NCBI GenBank assembly: GCA_021613535.1
Contig: CP075493.1
Location: forward strand, 12,896,001-12,960,000
Direction of reading: 5' to 3'
Length of the DNA: 64,000 nt
From: Adineta vaga
Lineage: Eukaryota > Rotifera
The position numbers were made by a program, and so were the translations under genes. Below the pieces are notes generated by a model that saw only the letters and a program-made list of their open reading frames with translations, had not been told where the DNA came from and made no database searches. This document shows, in pieces, positions 22,229-33,482 of the stretch (position 1 is the stretch's first letter; the number at the start of each line of letters is the position of its first letter).

Positions 22229-25200
22229 TTAGGAAACACATTTCTCTTGTTCATGTATGTATATTTGTTGCGTTTGTTTGATTGCATCGAGTTGTTCATT
22301 AATAATACGATCTTTACTAAGATTTCGAATTAATTTATAAATATCTGTTAGATGCGTTGGTTTTCGTGCTGATATTGACATTGTGCAGAATTTTTCATAT
22401 TCTTTTCTAAAATTTTTTAATTCATCATAGAGAAAATAATTCGGACCACCTTGTTGTTGTTGTTTTGCTATAACAATATTCTTCTCTTCTTCCATCATTC
22501 GATTTAAACTTGAAAGAATTGGATCATTTTCTTTCGGAATTCGAAGAATATATCTAAAAAAATCCGATAAACCAATTACCCATTGTTTTAATAGATCAAG
22601 ACTTGTTTTCATATCATTCAATGATTGTTTTCTTTTTTCCGTAGTTGTTTCATATTTCAATACATAATTGACTTTAGAATGTTGTGTTGATGTACATTGA
22701 CATTTATCACATCGATCGGAAAATATATGAACATTATCCGATACGATCCAAAATTCTTGACAAAGGATGAGAATGGGTGGACACTTGAGACAAAGATGAA
22801 CATATCTTTGTACAGCTGATGGATGTAATTGAATAAAAGTTTTGGATGATACTCGTTCTACTAATAAAATATTTCGAATATTATTTCGAATGGTTTCTAA
22901 CATCGGACGAATCATTTTATTGATTTGCCATTGAGCATTTTCAACGGATTGCCAATTTTTTTGATCACATGGTTTTAAATCTCGACAGATATATTGTAGA
23001 AAATGAGTTGTTTCTTTAACGGATATTTCCCAACTTCGTTGATATTCTTCTTTTTGATAAACATCAAATTGTAGACCATTTTGTCGTGCAATTAAATAAC
23101 GAAATGCTTCATTATCAAAACAGAATGTATTCATTTTCTTCAATGATATATTCTTTATTGAATTGGAATGAAGTAATTTTTTCAACAATGGAACTGTATT
23201 ACCAGGTGCGAAGAATGTTGCTCGAGTATGTGTAAAACAAAAGATAATATTATTACGAATTTTCTCACCTAAAAAACTCAATAATTGAGTAAAATATGAA
23301 CGAAATAGAATATTTAATTTTGATTCATTTGGTTTAAGAAGAATACAAACTGCATTGATATATGGAAGGCTATTAATATAAGATAGAATATGTTGCATAA
23401 TAAGATCATCTTGTTCCAATCCACGTGTATCACCCATACCTGGTGTATCAATTAATCGAATATTAAATTGTGAATTAATTGGTATAATATATGATTTACA
23501 TTGTTGAGTCACTGATTGTCCCGGATGAAGATGATCTTCATTTGAATCAATGCCACCAAGTTGAATGATATGTTCTTCAAATTGATCACCGACAGCTAGA
23601 GGAAATGATACAGGAATGAGTGTGAGAGGTTTATCAGCACATGCTTTATCAAATGACTCAAGTTTTAAATAATTGATTAAAGCATTAATAAACGTCGTTT
23701 TTCCAACTTGAATTTCGCCTAACAGAAGGATATTAACATATTTATTCGTTGATAAATTTGTCGGATCAAAACGAAGTCTTTTACGTGCAGAACCTTTACC
23801 AAATGAATCTTCCCATAAACTTTTTCGTGGTCCAGTAACTTCATTTAATGAAATAACTTTCATTTTTGATGGTTGAGTTGAACAAAATGAAAAATCTGCA
23901 AAGACTAAATCACTTGTTTTTTCTTCATTGAAAAATTGTTCAGTATATTTATTCCATTCACCAAGATATTCACGTTGTAGATCATCATCGAAACAAAAAA
24001 TACGTTTTCCTGGTCGTTTTCTCATTAATTCTTCTTCAATCATATCTAAATTTTCATTATCACTGGTTAACAATTCTTTTACGTTCCAATATTCTATATT
24101 TCGTTGTTTTAATTCATTAACTAATTGAACTTTTTCAATAAGTCGTTCACGTTGAATAATGATATTTTGACATTCTCTCAATAATGTTGTTGCTTCATGA
24201 TCAATTAAAGATTCTTTCATTTCATTCTGTTTTATATTTCCACAACGAATGGCTAAAAGTGAAGCACGAAGTCGACTCATTTTCTTTGGATAAGATTGAT
24301 TGATTTTTTCTTGTCGTTGCTGAAGATCATCATAGGCTGGCTTAAAATAAGTTAGAATGGATTGTTCTTTTGCAGAAGGAATGGAGAGATGTACTTGCTT
24401 TCGTATAGATGATAATTCATAGAGATATAATTCAGTTTGATTGATGAGAGTTTGATTCAATGGAACAAAGATACCTTTTTCACTTGGAAACCATGAACAA
24501 AGTGTTCGAACTGGTCGAAGTGTATATTTCATTGGAGGATATTGATAAACATTCGATCGAATTTGAGTTATTTTTTGACAAATATCTTCGAGTTTTGTTA
24601 GATTGGTAATCTCATTTATATTGGTAAATACTTTCAGATCAGTAAATTGTTCATAGAGAAGTTTATCATTCGATTTGACTGAAAATATATTTCGTGCTAA
24701 TTGTGCTTGAATTTTCTCTAAAAGTTCATCGAGAGCTGTAACATTGGTTGGTGCTAATTGTAGAAAAACGACTACATGAATACCGTATTGAATTTCCGTC
24801 ACAATATGTGTTGCGTCGATATTTGTACTGAGAATAGTCGGATTATCTTTCGTTCCATCAATGTATTGATTTGCTGCTAAATAACTATGTTTTGTTTTAT
24901 GATGAAAAAAGAAATATCGAGAATATTCATTGATGGTAAATGGATAATTGTTTAGTAAAGATATTCCTTTTGTTGTTGTTAAATTGAGATATATACTTAG
25001 ATATAATTCTTTATCAATACCAATCATATCGAGAAGATCTCGTGCTTTAAGTCGGCCACTGGTTACTACGACAGGATTTACTTCATTTCGTAATGAAATT
25101 GATCGTTTCGAAATATATAATGGTGAAGTGGATAGTAGTTGATCTTTTGTTGCATCATATAATGATCCAAGAGAACCCGATGGATCAATAGCTAAACGTT

Positions 25201-25303
25201 GAATACCTTGATCTAGTGGAAAGACTTGAGAATTACTTGTATATTTTCCAGGTTGTCGTGCCATTGAGCGAGATTGGTCAAGCCGAGATTTATTAACACC
25301 CAT
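22229..25303 (-). CDS. Large protein: stonustoxin-like N-terminal domain plus GTPase domain
   Basis: A 3.07-kb exon encodes 1024 residues from ATG 25303 (MGVNKSRLDQ); the open frame continues upstream through what looks like a GTAAGT...TTTAG intron. Residues about 20 to 200 resemble the first domain of stonustoxin/SNTX-family proteins: GSLYDATKD and ATHIVTEIQYGIHVV sit where that MACPF-like fold has its conserved motifs. A mixed helical region follows. From about 510 a GTPase domain has P-loop GEIQVGKT (near 525) and DTPGMGDT (near 616), closest by eye to the AIG1/GIMAP/septin class. The C-terminal third has CxxC-type cysteines and long helices. No signal peptide, so it is intracellular. SNTX-like N-domains also occur in non-venom proteins, so toxicity should not be assumed. 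Intact. Confidence 0.7.
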   Translation of the reverse strand: MGVNKSRLDQSRSMARQPGKYTSNSQVFPLDQGIQRLAIDPSGSLGSLYDATKDQLLSTSPLYISKRSISLRNEVNPVVVTSGRLKARDLLDMIGIDKELYLSIYLNLTTTKGISLLNNYPFTINEYSRYFFFHHKTKHSYLAANQYIDGTKDNPTILSTNIDATHIVTEIQYGIHVVVFLQLAPTNVTALDELLEKIQAQLARNIFSVKSNDKLLYEQFTDLKVFTNINEITNLTKLEDICQKITQIRSNVYQYPPMKYTLRPVRTLCSWFPSEKGIFVPLNQTLINQTELYLYELSSIRKQVHLSIPSAKEQSILTYFKPAYDDLQQRQEKINQSYPKKMSRLRASLLAIRCGNIKQNEMKESLIDHEATTLLRECQNIIIQRERLIEKVQLVNELKQRNIEYWNVKELLTSDNENLDMIEEELMRKRPGKRIFCFDDDLQREYLGEWNKYTEQFFNEEKTSDLVFADFSFCSTQPSKMKVISLNEVTGPRKSLWEDSFGKGSARKRLRFDPTNLSTNKYVNILLLGEIQVGKTTFINALINYLKLESFDKACADKPLTLIPVSFPLAVGDQFEEHIIQLGGIDSNEDHLHPGQSVTQQCKSYIIPINSQFNIRLIDTPGMGDTRGLEQDDLIMQHILSYINSLPYINAVCILLKPNESKLNILFRSYFTQLLSFLGEKIRNNIIFCFTHTRATFFAPGNTVPLLKKLLHSNSIKNISLKKMNTFCFDNEAFRYLIARQNGLQFDVYQKEEYQRSWEISVKETTHFLQYICRDLKPCDQKNWQSVENAQWQINKMIRPMLETIRNNIRNILLVERVSSKTFIQLHPSAVQRYVHLCLKCPPILILCQEFWIVSDNVHIFSDRCDKCQCTSTQHSKVNYVLKYETTTEKRKQSLNDMKTSLDLLKQWVIGLSDFFRYILRIPKENDPILSSLNRMMEEEKNIVIAKQQQQGGPNYFLYDELKNFRKEYEKFCTMSISARKPTHLTDIYKLIRNLSKDRIINEQLDAIKQTQQIYIHEQEKCVS

Positions 25304-25816
25304 TATTACGATTGAATGATGAAATCTAAGATAGAGTTTACATAGATTTCTAAACAAAATCCAATACTTACTTAGTAACAAAATGAATATGAATTGAAAT
25401 TGCATCTAAACGTTTATGTTTCTCTTTTCGTTTTATTTTACAAAACAAACAGAAACATGTAAATGTTATTTACACAACTTGATTTCATTTTGCGTATGAA
25501 GAAAAAGAAAAGAGGAGTATTTTTTTTCAATTTACAGTCAAACATGCTGAGTAATCCTCTCTACTTTATAATCAAATGGAGGTGTTTTGACAAACATTGA
25601 CATTTTGTGTGGATATACTACATGCTTCTGATGATGAACTATCTATATTTTCATATCAAATTTAAAAGAGATTAATAAAATTACTACGAGTTAAAATTGT
25701 CTCTAGTTGATCCACATCATATAGAATGTGAAACCGAAAATCAAAAACATTGCTTTCAATCTCAAAATAAAATAGGATGTCAGATAGGAATCAGTTCAAG
25801 AATAGACATGATGTTT
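25304..25816. other. intergenic and possible 5' exon of the GTPase gene
   Basis: On the minus strand, a GTAAGT near 25375 and a TTTAG near 25345 suggest a small intron in the 5' leader of the SNTX-GTPase gene. The rest is AT-rich without recognised features. Confidence 0.4.
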
Positions 25817-28800
25817 TTAGCAAAAATGTAGATGTCGTCGAATGGCAACATGCTGTCGTATAAATGAGTCCTTGAATGCATTTGAATATGTTCGTGATGG
25901 GAAAACGAAAATAGGAAACGTAAGAATCGATGGCATAAAAGAGAGAAGATAGCTAGCAATAAAAAGCCATGGATTATGTTGAGAAGTCATACAACTCGGA
26001 ATAAATAGACGAGGTAATGCCAATACTATTAGGAAACATGGACTAATCAAAATATGTTTATGCTGTCGTAATTGCTGAAATATATGTTGTGTAAACTTTT
26101 CATTTTGTCGAATATTTGAACGAGTTCGAGCTGTTTCGAAAATAATGATTAGAGCAGAGAGAATATTGATCGATAATGGAGTGAGAAAATGAAAAAAATT
26201 AATGACTGAATCTACACTCTTCAAAGAAGTAGGATAAACAGTCACGCACCATGTTCTATTTTCATTCTCAATAAATAGTAACTGCCGATGAGTTAAATCG
26301 AGAAGTGCGGTACATGAAATAGTCAATATAATAATGAGTATAATCCATTTTGCGGCTTTTTTACTTTTCGTTTTGTCGAAGCTTACTTTTTTGATAACGC
26401 TTACTGTTCGTTCAATTGCTACACAAGCAGTAAGCCATCCACTAACTTCTAGAAGAATATTAAGTAATGCATCTAACGAATAACAACTGACGAGAACAAC
26501 TTCATGTCGTGTGAGGATGTGCATTTGTGTCAAGATCAGCTGAACAGTTTTAATGCCCAATACCGTTACCATCATCGATAATACCCAAGAAGATGCTAAT
26601 AAATAGGTACCACAGCCTACGTCACGAGAGTTTTTATGGTTGAACGTCAAGATTGATAAAACACTGCAGATATATCCGAGAGCAATTAATAATACAGTAA
26701 GAATGACAATGAATTTTACAATATACGGTTGACGAGCAAATTGTAGATGCGGTTGAATCTGATAGCCAATGATAGAATCAAGCGAGACACCTAAACTTCT
26801 CGTGGAAAATTGACATAAACTACCATGGTAACATTCCAGACAAATACAAGTGTATGAGGTTGGGCATCGTAAACGATCTTGCAAACAATGAGCATCATTA
26901 TAACAAGGATTCATTTCTTTACAGTTGGATATTTGATTGAGATCATTTTCATAACAGTTTGCTTGCTGATCCGAATTACAAATGCACATCGATTTTTCGT
27001 CGTAGAAACAAACAAGTTCTTTGTTGTTTTGACACGGCAAATGGTAGTATTTCATACGTCGCAGTAAATGATATTCAAGAACTGTATTATTAAATAAATC
27101 TCGTACGTTTAAACATTTTTGTGAACTGGTAACCTCAACAGAAATGTTTTCCCATAGAATAAAATTTTCTCGTACAATTGTCAAATAATAGATTTGATTA
27201 ATTTCAATAAATAGTAATTGAAATGGTACAACTTGTCTTAGTGTGACTAAGTTTACATCGTATGGAATTTTCTGGAACTTTATTAGTCGGTAGAGTGGTT
27301 GATCTCCTAATGCGGTAATAAAATGGATAGAAATGAAAGATGGTTTAGGAATGTCCACAAACGAGATCGTTATTTTTGTCGAAACTTTTTCACAATTTAA
27401 TCCAGTAAATTGATCATTACATATACATTTATAGCCATATTCTGATTTTCTTTCATCGAAGGGAATGCATAGACCACCATTTTTGCATTCATTTTCATGA
27501 CACGATGCACTTTCTATATAACATCGCGGACCAATTTTTCCTAGTGGACACACACAGATAGATCGATTATTGGCATTTCCAGTACAAATTGAATCAGAAG
27601 AACAGTTACAGTCAATTTGTATGTTACATGAATGACCTGACCAACCCGCAGCACATTTACAGAAAAGTTTTGCTGAGTTTTCATACTGAGTACATTGACC
27701 ATGTATACCGCATGACATCGAACAATATTTTAAAGGACGAGCTGGTATTTTCAGCACATTAGCGATGCGATTTACGGGCAAAAACTGAAACGGTATAGCT
27801 ATCAGCCAGCTGATGTGATATTGTAAATTATTTGTTACATAACCATTAATATGTATATAATATTCATTACTGATATTTTTAGGTCGAGTGGCGAAGAGAA
27901 GATTTATATTGAATTTTATATCGCAGTTACCTCTCGGAGTATATAGAATCTTTTCATAAGAATTAATTTGACTCTCGTTATCGATGAGCATGACTACAAA
28001 ACTGAATATCGTCTGTTGTACGGGCATGATTTCTGGTTGAAATTCAAGTGTAAGAGCAACCCGTTGGCTTTGATATTCGCAACGATCTCCATAATAATTT
28101 GGTGGACAAAGACAACGTTTACTACGAGATTCGGATAGTCGGATAAGAATACCACGATTACAATACCATATTTTTTCATAGGTAGAAGGACTTACCTTTA
28201 AACGTGAAGTATTTGATGGCAATGCAAAATTTGAATCGGTAACTTTAAGTAGGAAACTTTTTCGCAGTAGATCAGTAGTTGGCCGAAATTTAGTATAAAT
28301 TGTTGGTCGTTGAATTAGCGTATTTGATTCATAGTCATTGGCCAAATTACATAAGAGCTGCTCGGATACTGTCCGTTGATCATCCCATGCTTCTGAGCAA
28401 ATACCACGCCGACGATCAAAATGGATGTTTAAGTCTTCGTCTTCGATAGGACATAATGTTTGATCTTCGCGATGAGGACATTGTAGAGACTCAGATGGAT
28501 AAGTGTGTCGATTGCAGAGTGATTGAGTAGACAAACAACGAGTGTCATTCCAGCAGTGATATCGCACAGTGGGCGAATCTGGATATGTTTGTTGGCAGTA
28601 CATCTGTTCATCTGTTCCTCCCAAACAGTCCACTCTACCATCACCGGCTTTCTCTAATGTAATACAAGTTAGATTTAATGTTTCCATTGAAATACATGGA
28701 TGTGAATCAGACGAACAGTGTGAATTAGAGCAATTAATTTCATCAATTCCGTTTGGACAATGCCATAATCCATCACACTTTGTATATACATTATTGCAAG

Positions 28801-30541
28801 GCCACATCTCACAAGAAGTTTCGTCTGTTTCATTATATCCATTAATTAGAACGGAATACATATCTTGGTAAATATCGCAAAGCATGGGAAACGGTGGCCA
28901 ATTTAACCGACTTCTTTGCTCAGATGAAAATTCATCATCACCGTTCACGCAATCGATATTATCATTTTCCACCGCAATAAATGACAAGCATTTTTCTTCA
29001 TATGAACATTTATAACGTTGGTGTTGCTCAAGTAGACAACTCTTGTCATATTTTTCGTCGAAACCTTCAAAGCAGTCGGACATACCATCGACAAGTCTAA
29101 ATTTCGAAATACATTTAGACGAATTTGAGCAGCAGAATAGATGTGAAGTCTGAAGTCCTTCTTTAAAAGTTACAATTGATGAACAAGCACCAAAGACTAC
29201 TTGAACTGTTCGTATCAGTTCGTTCCAATTAGAATAGTTTTTCAATCCTAAGTCTTGGTATGAAGAACATGTAGAACCATTGATATTGATTGTTGGTGAT
29301 AAGAATCCACCACACAGTGATGCATTATAACAAAAATATTCGGGTCCATAATGATGGCCGTAATGTGATTGATTGGACGAGTATACGAAGTAAACATGGC
29401 TAAACATAATAGGTGTAGCAGGAAATGCGAAAATGATCGGACATGTTTCATTAATTAACATTAGGCATGCTTGACTCCAGCTAGTCCCGCAATCATGTTC
29501 ATCACAAGCTAAGTTAGTAGATTTGATTTTTGTTAAACAAATCATTGATGACCAGCAGTCATAATTCAAATGTAAATTACTAGTATGCGAGAAAATAACT
29601 TTTCGAAATAACTCACTTCGAGCATTATCACATTTATTCTCGAATGAAATGTAAGGAAATGGATCACAAATACCATTACCACAGGTGAATTCCGCTACAT
29701 GAGAACACATGCGTTCTTCACAAATAAATGATGGATTAGATAAACAGCGTGATACCAGACTTCTTAAAGGTATTTCATCGCTTCCATCAAGACAGTCAGG
29801 ATTAAATAAATCATCATTGAACATAATAATAGGTATACATTGTGCGCCATTATGACAACGATAGTAGTCCGTATCGCAGTCGCTTAATTCAAGTAGGTCA
29901 CATCCGAGTTCATCAATACTATTATCAATACAGTCGACTTTTCCGTCACATACTTCCCGCCAATCGAGACACATCGGTATAGGTCCCCGATTACATTTCA
30001 AATGTACATAACAAGTTAAACCATTGTACTTATGATCCATTTGTGATTTTACATCTTCTTTCATACCAAATATATAACTAACAATATCATTAAATGAAGC
30101 GACATAATCGAACATAAATTGGCAGATATCACCAAAATAACCACTGCGACATTGGCAAAAAAGTTCCTTAGAAAATAGTTCGTTCGGTTCATCGAGATAC
30201 ATCTGATATCGTTCGACAAAATCGATCGGTGCAGATGTAGAAAATAATTGACGCGCTGTAAAATTGTCTTGTCGAAGCTCTTTGAATGTATAGCATTTTG
30301 TGGCTTCAACAAACCCTTCATTATAATATTTGTCCATTGACGGCTGAAGCGGTCTAAGACAAAAAGGAATAATCTGCTGGGACCATTCTAAATCTGCAGT
30401 CAAAATCGATGGATCATGTGGATAATAATACAAACATTGGTAGAATAATTCATTGTTACTCAGACGATCACTATTGTACAAATGAATCGTTTCAGCACTG
30501 ACTAATACCAACCATATCAATGTGATTATAAAATGATACAT
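25817..30541 (-). CDS. LDLa-EGF-7TM chimeric receptor
   Basis: A single 4.7-kb exon encodes 1574 residues. A signal peptide (residues 1-17) is followed by a long ectodomain with several LDL-receptor class A modules; acidic C-terminal motifs such as CDGKVDCIDNSIDE, CLDGSDE and CPNGIDE are kept. Then come EGF-like modules (CGIHGQCTQ, CKNGGLCIP, GLNCEK) near 930-1070 and another near 1190. From about 1240 to 1560 seven hydrophobic helices form a rhodopsin-like domain with an IERTVSV-type end of TM3 and a short basic tail. It should be a plasma-membrane receptor binding lipoprotein- or glycan-like ligands. LDLa-bearing GPCRs exist in animals (relaxin receptors, snail GRL101), but this mixture with EGF is typical of large rotifer families. 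Intact. Confidence 0.9.
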   Translation of the reverse strand: MYHFIITLIWLVLVSAETIHLYNSDRLSNNELFYQCLYYYPHDPSILTADLEWSQQIIPFCLRPLQPSMDKYYNEGFVEATKCYTFKELRQDNFTARQLFSTSAPIDFVERYQMYLDEPNELFSKELFCQCRSGYFGDICQFMFDYVASFNDIVSYIFGMKEDVKSQMDHKYNGLTCYVHLKCNRGPIPMCLDWREVCDGKVDCIDNSIDELGCDLLELSDCDTDYYRCHNGAQCIPIIMFNDDLFNPDCLDGSDEIPLRSLVSRCLSNPSFICEERMCSHVAEFTCGNGICDPFPYISFENKCDNARSELFRKVIFSHTSNLHLNYDCWSSMICLTKIKSTNLACDEHDCGTSWSQACLMLINETCPIIFAFPATPIMFSHVYFVYSSNQSHYGHHYGPEYFCYNASLCGGFLSPTININGSTCSSYQDLGLKNYSNWNELIRTVQVVFGACSSIVTFKEGLQTSHLFCCSNSSKCISKFRLVDGMSDCFEGFDEKYDKSCLLEQHQRYKCSYEEKCLSFIAVENDNIDCVNGDDEFSSEQRSRLNWPPFPMLCDIYQDMYSVLINGYNETDETSCEMWPCNNVYTKCDGLWHCPNGIDEINCSNSHCSSDSHPCISMETLNLTCITLEKAGDGRVDCLGGTDEQMYCQQTYPDSPTVRYHCWNDTRCLSTQSLCNRHTYPSESLQCPHREDQTLCPIEDEDLNIHFDRRRGICSEAWDDQRTVSEQLLCNLANDYESNTLIQRPTIYTKFRPTTDLLRKSFLLKVTDSNFALPSNTSRLKVSPSTYEKIWYCNRGILIRLSESRSKRCLCPPNYYGDRCEYQSQRVALTLEFQPEIMPVQQTIFSFVVMLIDNESQINSYEKILYTPRGNCDIKFNINLLFATRPKNISNEYYIHINGYVTNNLQYHISWLIAIPFQFLPVNRIANVLKIPARPLKYCSMSCGIHGQCTQYENSAKLFCKCAAGWSGHSCNIQIDCNCSSDSICTGNANNRSICVCPLGKIGPRCYIESASCHENECKNGGLCIPFDERKSEYGYKCICNDQFTGLNCEKVSTKITISFVDIPKPSFISIHFITALGDQPLYRLIKFQKIPYDVNLVTLRQVVPFQLLFIEINQIYYLTIVRENFILWENISVEVTSSQKCLNVRDLFNNTVLEYHLLRRMKYYHLPCQNNKELVCFYDEKSMCICNSDQQANCYENDLNQISNCKEMNPCYNDAHCLQDRLRCPTSYTCICLECYHGSLCQFSTRSLGVSLDSIIGYQIQPHLQFARQPYIVKFIVILTVLLIALGYICSVLSILTFNHKNSRDVGCGTYLLASSWVLSMMVTVLGIKTVQLILTQMHILTRHEVVLVSCYSLDALLNILLEVSGWLTACVAIERTVSVIKKVSFDKTKSKKAAKWIILIIILTISCTALLDLTHRQLLFIENENRTWCVTVYPTSLKSVDSVINFFHFLTPLSINILSALIIIFETARTRSNIRQNEKFTQHIFQQLRQHKHILISPCFLIVLALPRLFIPSCMTSQHNPWLFIASYLLSFMPSILTFPIFVFPSRTYSNAFKDSFIRQHVAIRRHLHFC

Positions 30542-31490
30542 TGGTGATTAACACTCGCCTGCCATGGTATCGATAATTTGTGTTAACCAGTAAAAAAAAG
30601 TAGACACACGTGTCGTTATCAGCATCTATAGTCAGCATAGTAAAATGCAGCTTTTTCTATCTATCTAAATGTGTAAATCGTGTCTTTCAATCAATAGTTT
30701 CGACAACACGTTTTAATAAAATGACATGTCTTATGAGAGAACCAGTACATATCATGCTTTACTAGTGCCTCGAAGAAGAAGTGTGACAAAGTGTTGAGAA
30801 TTCATTTGCTTAAGAAACATGATTCTTCGATATTTCTAGTTCTTTGATAAGCCTATTAGATATATATTGTACGGGAAGGAATATATGGTGTTCATCGCCC
30901 ACCTCAGATCCATCTGCATAGTAATTTATTATAACATTATGTGTTCAGTTTATAAGTTGTCGAGAGTTAACTAAGCAGACAGGGATATTGCTTCTCTGTA
31001 TCATTTGATTCTCTCATTTTGAACTCCATAGAATTACGTCACACTTTTTTTAAAAATCAATTGTAAGAGAAAACATGTTTCGAGTGATATATACTACTTC
31101 AAACAATGTATGATATAGGGATGACATACAATGCTCGCGAATTCGGATACGATCATTCAAATTACAACCTTCGAAACTACACTCAAATAAATCCTCTCAA
31201 ATATATCATGCATTCAAAAAATCAAACCAGTCATCTTTTTGTGATTGACACAGATTTACTGAGGATGCATTTATAGATAAAACTGTTGGTATCATTCGCA
31301 TTCTCAACTATGTTAGAAAAGTGATAAGCATTTAAATTACAATATTACGTGATATAATTGGCAAGAAAATGAAATGGTTATATGCATCTTCAGAATGTAA
31401 ATGTAGCTGATAGAAAATGATTATATTTGCGCCTATAGTAACTCTGGAGTCACTTCAACATTAGATTTATGTATATTCATTCAATATGTA
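30542..31490. other. intergenic, no gene seen
   Basis: About 950 bases of AT-rich DNA upstream of the LDLa receptor and downstream of the permease. No open frame of note, repeat or RNA gene was recognised. The receptor promoter should lie near the left end. Confidence 0.5.
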
Positions 31491-33032
31491 TTAGTCGTCT
31501 GAGGAAGGTACTGGTGGACCAGTAAAATGTTGTCTTCCCCAAACAATATACCACATGATGCTAATACTAGCAAAGAAAATAAATAATATACTAGCATAAT
31601 TCATTGTCGAAGCGGTAACTGGTATTGCTGTCGGCATTGAGCAGATAACCATGACTAATAAGATCCAAAGAATTGTAATAATATTAATAACATAACCAAA
31701 TTTACCGAGATAAAAAGGAGCATTATGAACTAAATGACGTCCTCTAAAAACAAGAACAAAAACAGGTAATCCATAAGATGCAGAGAGACATATTGTTGCC
31801 ACACCAGTAAATGCATTAAATGCAGCTGATGAATAGAAATAAATAAGACCGAGAAGACCTTGAATGGTGATCGAAAGTAATAAAGCATTAAGTGGAATAT
31901 CATAATGTTTATTGATTTTTGACCAGATCCTTGAAGCTGGTACTGCACCGTCTCGACTAAACGCGTAGAGACATCGAGAAGTGGCTGTTAGAGAACCAAT
32001 CGAAGCAAATAACTGAATACCAAGTAACAAACACAAAAGACTAAATCCACCAGCAATCGAACCGGTTGCTTGCATAAAAATATAACCAATTGGTTGACTA
32101 GTTGGTATAGAGAGTAATTTATCAACATTAGGCAAGACAAAAAGAATAGGAATGAGATAAATAATACCAGTAATTCCAGCAGTAACAACAGAGAGTACCA
32201 TTGCTTTTGGTACTTCTCGTTCTGGATTTTGAACTTCTTCACACATAGATGCTACCATACCATAACCTGTAAGAGTATAAGCTGATTGTAATAATCCAAC
32301 AAAAAATGTCCATATTGGTGGCCAACCAGCTCTTGACGCATCAAATTCTGTAAAGACATAAGTTGCACTTCTTCTTCCTCCTTTTGCCATCGTTAGTACA
32401 GTAGTAATTATAATCAAAACCGATATACCTGTCCAATAAACACAGATTACATTAATGAGATCTAAATGTTTTGCAGCGAAAATATTTACAAGTAAAGCGA
32501 CACATAATACAGCCCAATATACGACGACAACATGCCAGCTAGCTGGACTATAAGCTTCATTCCACAGTCCAATAGCAGATAATATTAATTGTCCACCAGA
32601 GAAACAAATGGCAGTTGTCACTGTCCAATTTCCGACAAGACCTAACCATCCTGTTATCCAAGAAGTAATAGGTGCCCATTTTTTATGTGCTAAGATTGCC
32701 GACCAATAATAAACACCACCCGAAGTTGGATATTTTGAACAGATCTCTGCTAAACTTGCAGCGATACATATCGAAATAATAGTTACTAATATCCAACCGT
32801 AAAGAATCGTAACTGGACCGCCATCAGTTAAACCAATAGTAAGAGTTGCGGATTCACCAGTAGGTACAGCCATAATTGCAAATGAGAGTCCAAGTACAGA
32901 AAAGAAAGATAAGGTGCGGGGTAATTCAGATTTATATCCCATGATAGTAAGTTGAGCATTGGCTTCCTCAATAGCAATTTCTTTCTGTTGATCTTTTGGT
33001 GTCATGAGACAAGTATTTTCATCAGTATGCAT
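31491..33032 (-). CDS. Amino-acid/choline/GABA permease, APC superfamily (fungal type)
   Basis: An intronless gene of 513 residues with about twelve hydrophobic helices. The start SELPRTLSFFSVLGLSFAIM leads into the first helix and is followed by ICSKYPTSGGVYYWSA, the APC signature of the amino-acid/choline transporter subfamily found in fungi (UGA4- and HNM1-like) and bacteria. SMCEEVQNPEREVPKAM in the middle is a strong family motif. Full length. It should import amino acids, GABA or choline through the plasma membrane with protons. Lack of introns and the fungal-type motifs suggest horizontal origin, to be tested by phylogeny. Confidence 0.85.
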   Translation of the reverse strand: MHTDENTCLMTPKDQQKEIAIEEANAQLTIMGYKSELPRTLSFFSVLGLSFAIMAVPTGESATLTIGLTDGGPVTILYGWILVTIISICIAASLAEICSKYPTSGGVYYWSAILAHKKWAPITSWITGWLGLVGNWTVTTAICFSGGQLILSAIGLWNEAYSPASWHVVVVYWAVLCVALLVNIFAAKHLDLINVICVYWTGISVLIIITTVLTMAKGGRRSATYVFTEFDASRAGWPPIWTFFVGLLQSAYTLTGYGMVASMCEEVQNPEREVPKAMVLSVVTAGITGIIYLIPILFVLPNVDKLLSIPTSQPIGYIFMQATGSIAGGFSLLCLLLGIQLFASIGSLTATSRCLYAFSRDGAVPASRIWSKINKHYDIPLNALLLSITIQGLLGLIYFYSSAAFNAFTGVATICLSASYGLPVFVLVFRGRHLVHNAPFYLGKFGYVINIITILWILLVMVICSMPTAIPVTASTMNYASILFIFFASISIMWYIVWGRQHFTGPPVPSSDD

Positions 33033-33482
33033 ATGAAATGATATTTGAAAAACTAAGTTACCGGTGAAATTCTAGTTTTAATTCGATTTAAATCAAAAGA
33101 AACGATGATTAATAAATATAATGATGAAAAAGCAAAACTATACCAAGATATAAAAAATAGCGTGTGCATATCTTCAATGATCATTGATGCATAGATTGGT
33201 TATATTTTTCTTCTTTCACCTATTCGCATATGAAGAGAAAAAGAACGATCGTATATACATCAATTTTTTTTCTTTTGGATTTTATCGAAATGCAACAATA
33301 AAACTACAAAAAAATCATCAATAAATATACGCGTGTATGAATAGGAGGGTGCGGGTGTGAGTGTAGATGAGAGTAGAGAACCCACACTCATATCGGAAGG
33401 ATCTTGAAATATAAAGATAGATTGTGAGAGAATATATGTTTTATTCATTCTATTCCCAAATTTCGTATTGCGAACTTGATTT
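33033..33482. other. intergenic, no gene seen
   Basis: AT-rich spacer between the permease start and the end of the transporter pseudogene. A GT-rich stretch near 33345-33385 was checked for telomere-like repeats and is too irregular. Confidence 0.4.
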
